Assembly (NCBI GenBank): GCA_963969345.1
Contig: CAXAKE010000002.1
Location: 1-19,210, forward strand
DNA from: Turbatrix aceti
Taxonomy: Eukaryota; Nematoda; Chromadorea; Rhabditida; Panagrolaimidae
Reading direction: 5' to 3'
DNA length: 19,210 nt
Shown here: in pieces, positions 18,586 to 19,210 of the stretch
Position numbering within the stretch: position 1 is the first letter of the stretch
Layout of the letters: each line of letters starts with the position of its first letter
The notes under the pieces: generated by a model
What the model saw: the letters and a program-made list of their open reading frames with translations, nothing else
Told to the model about the DNA's origin: nothing
Databases searched by the model: none
Position numbers and translations under genes: made by a program

Positions 18586-18930
18586 CAAGGGTGTCAACGG
18601 GCCGAATTTTTGTCGGCCCGGCCCGGCCCGGCCCGCTCGAGGTAAGGCCCGGCCCGGCCCGGGCCGGCCCGCCTTTTTACCAAAGGGTAAAATTGAAGCA
18701 AAATTTACTAAAATTTTTTCTATTTGTCGAAAAATATGAGTTGAAAAGGTAAAAATACACGTTGTTATTCATAATGGGGGAGGATTACTCAAAATGAGCA
18801 AGTTTTTGGTTCATTTTTGACTGTTTTGAATAAATTTTGTTCTAAAATTTTCTTTTTTTTTTAAACCGGGCCGCCGGGCCGGGCCGGGCCGCGGGCCTAC
18901 CGGGCCGGCCCGGCCCGATTGACACCCTTG
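18586..18930. mobile_element. hAT-type MITE with GC-rich ends and 8-bp target duplication
   Basis: The 345-bp element begins CAAGGGTGTCAACGGGCC and ends with the inverted counterpart GGCCCGATTGACACCCTTG. It is flanked by a perfect 8-bp duplication, GGATTCAC, at 18578-18585 and 18931-18938. CAAGGG-type termini with 8-bp duplications are the signature of hAT elements. Just inside each end are runs of GGCCC/GGGCC that can pair with each other, while the centre is AT-rich. No transposase is encoded. A degraded sister copy lies at 8932-9219. Confidence 0.85.
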
Positions 18931-18938
18931 GGATTCAC

Positions 18939-19210
18939 AGTTTGCCAAAAAGCATACAAAAATGAGAAAGAGCCCCGATTTATAAAAACTCGGTTATTTC
19001 TTCTTTTTTTTATTGTGGGCACTTTGTAATCAACCAGGACAACTTCTTGTGGAAGATTCACTACTAGTTTTTCAAACAGTACAAAAAAGCCACGCTGCAA
19101 ATGCAAGTTTTTAACATTAAAAAAAACGTATTGTGCGCGCAACGTGCGTTTGCGCCGCAGCTCAAAAAACCAACTGGAACACTTGTGTGGAAAATCGCCT
19201 GCGCCCGGCC
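18939..19210. other. Window end, no gene; inverted copy of the CACAC..TGTTCCAGT motif
   Basis: Positions 19173-19196 are, in reverse complement, GATTTTCCACACAAGTGTTC followed by CAGT, matching the two motifs at 2329-2352 and 2460-2483 in the opposite orientation. GC-rich sequence follows to the end (CGCCTGCGCCCGGCC), so a further repeat probably begins at the edge. No coding signal was found. Confidence 0.45.

Noticed and set aside
18557..18739. Open frame rich in Arg-Pro-Gly-Ala
   Set aside because: It is a translation of the GGCCC runs of the hAT-type MITE.

Overview
This is eukaryotic, most likely nematode, DNA. The visible genes are split by mostly short AT-rich introns with TTTCAG-type acceptors, and acceptors lie directly upstream of two start codons, as in spliced-leader trans-splicing. 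Env-like proteins related to phlebovirus G2 are also well known from nematode retroelements. The species cannot be named from the sequence. Most of the window is mobile or repeat-derived, and I see no conserved housekeeping gene and no tRNA or rRNA gene.

Layout. (1) Positions 8-2324 are bounded by a 49-bp inverted repeat. Each end carries about eight copies of a ~21-bp motif. Inside are a second nested inverted-repeat element and a decayed spliced gene. (2) Positions 2929-8535, minus strand, hold a split gene that I rebuilt from splice sites with matching phases: FLYWCH-like zinc finger, MULE (Mutator-like) DDE transposase, acidic linker, C-terminal OTU cysteine protease. A first exon encoding a signal peptide, ectodomain and transmembrane helix appears to splice in phase onto the N-terminus. 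A Tc1/mariner-like inverted-repeat element sits in one intron. (3) Positions 9637-12658, minus strand, hold a two-exon gene: a signal-peptide/transmembrane exon homologous to the one at 8068-8535, then a phlebovirus-G2-like (class II fusogen family) glycoprotein of about 530 residues. (4) Positions 12.7-19.2 kb carry no convincing gene. They hold foldback and hAT-like elements, a decayed retroposon, short AT-rich repeats and a hAT-type MITE with a clean 8-bp target duplication.

How the genes may fit together (inference). The transposase-OTU gene and the Env-like gene are neighbours on one strand. Both are fully open, with the expected transposase and protease residues present, and each starts with a paralogous signal-peptide/transmembrane exon. 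This suggests one unit: a Mutator-like DNA transposon that has acquired a membrane fusion glycoprotein and a deubiquitinase-like protease. I could not find outer terminal inverted repeats that clearly enclose both genes, so chance adjacency is not excluded.

Two smaller observations stand out. Two tiny inserts (62 and 44 bp) share a tRNA-box-A-like core. Each has a perfect 12-bp target duplication, and each interrupts one arm of an inverted repeat whose other arm preserves the empty site.
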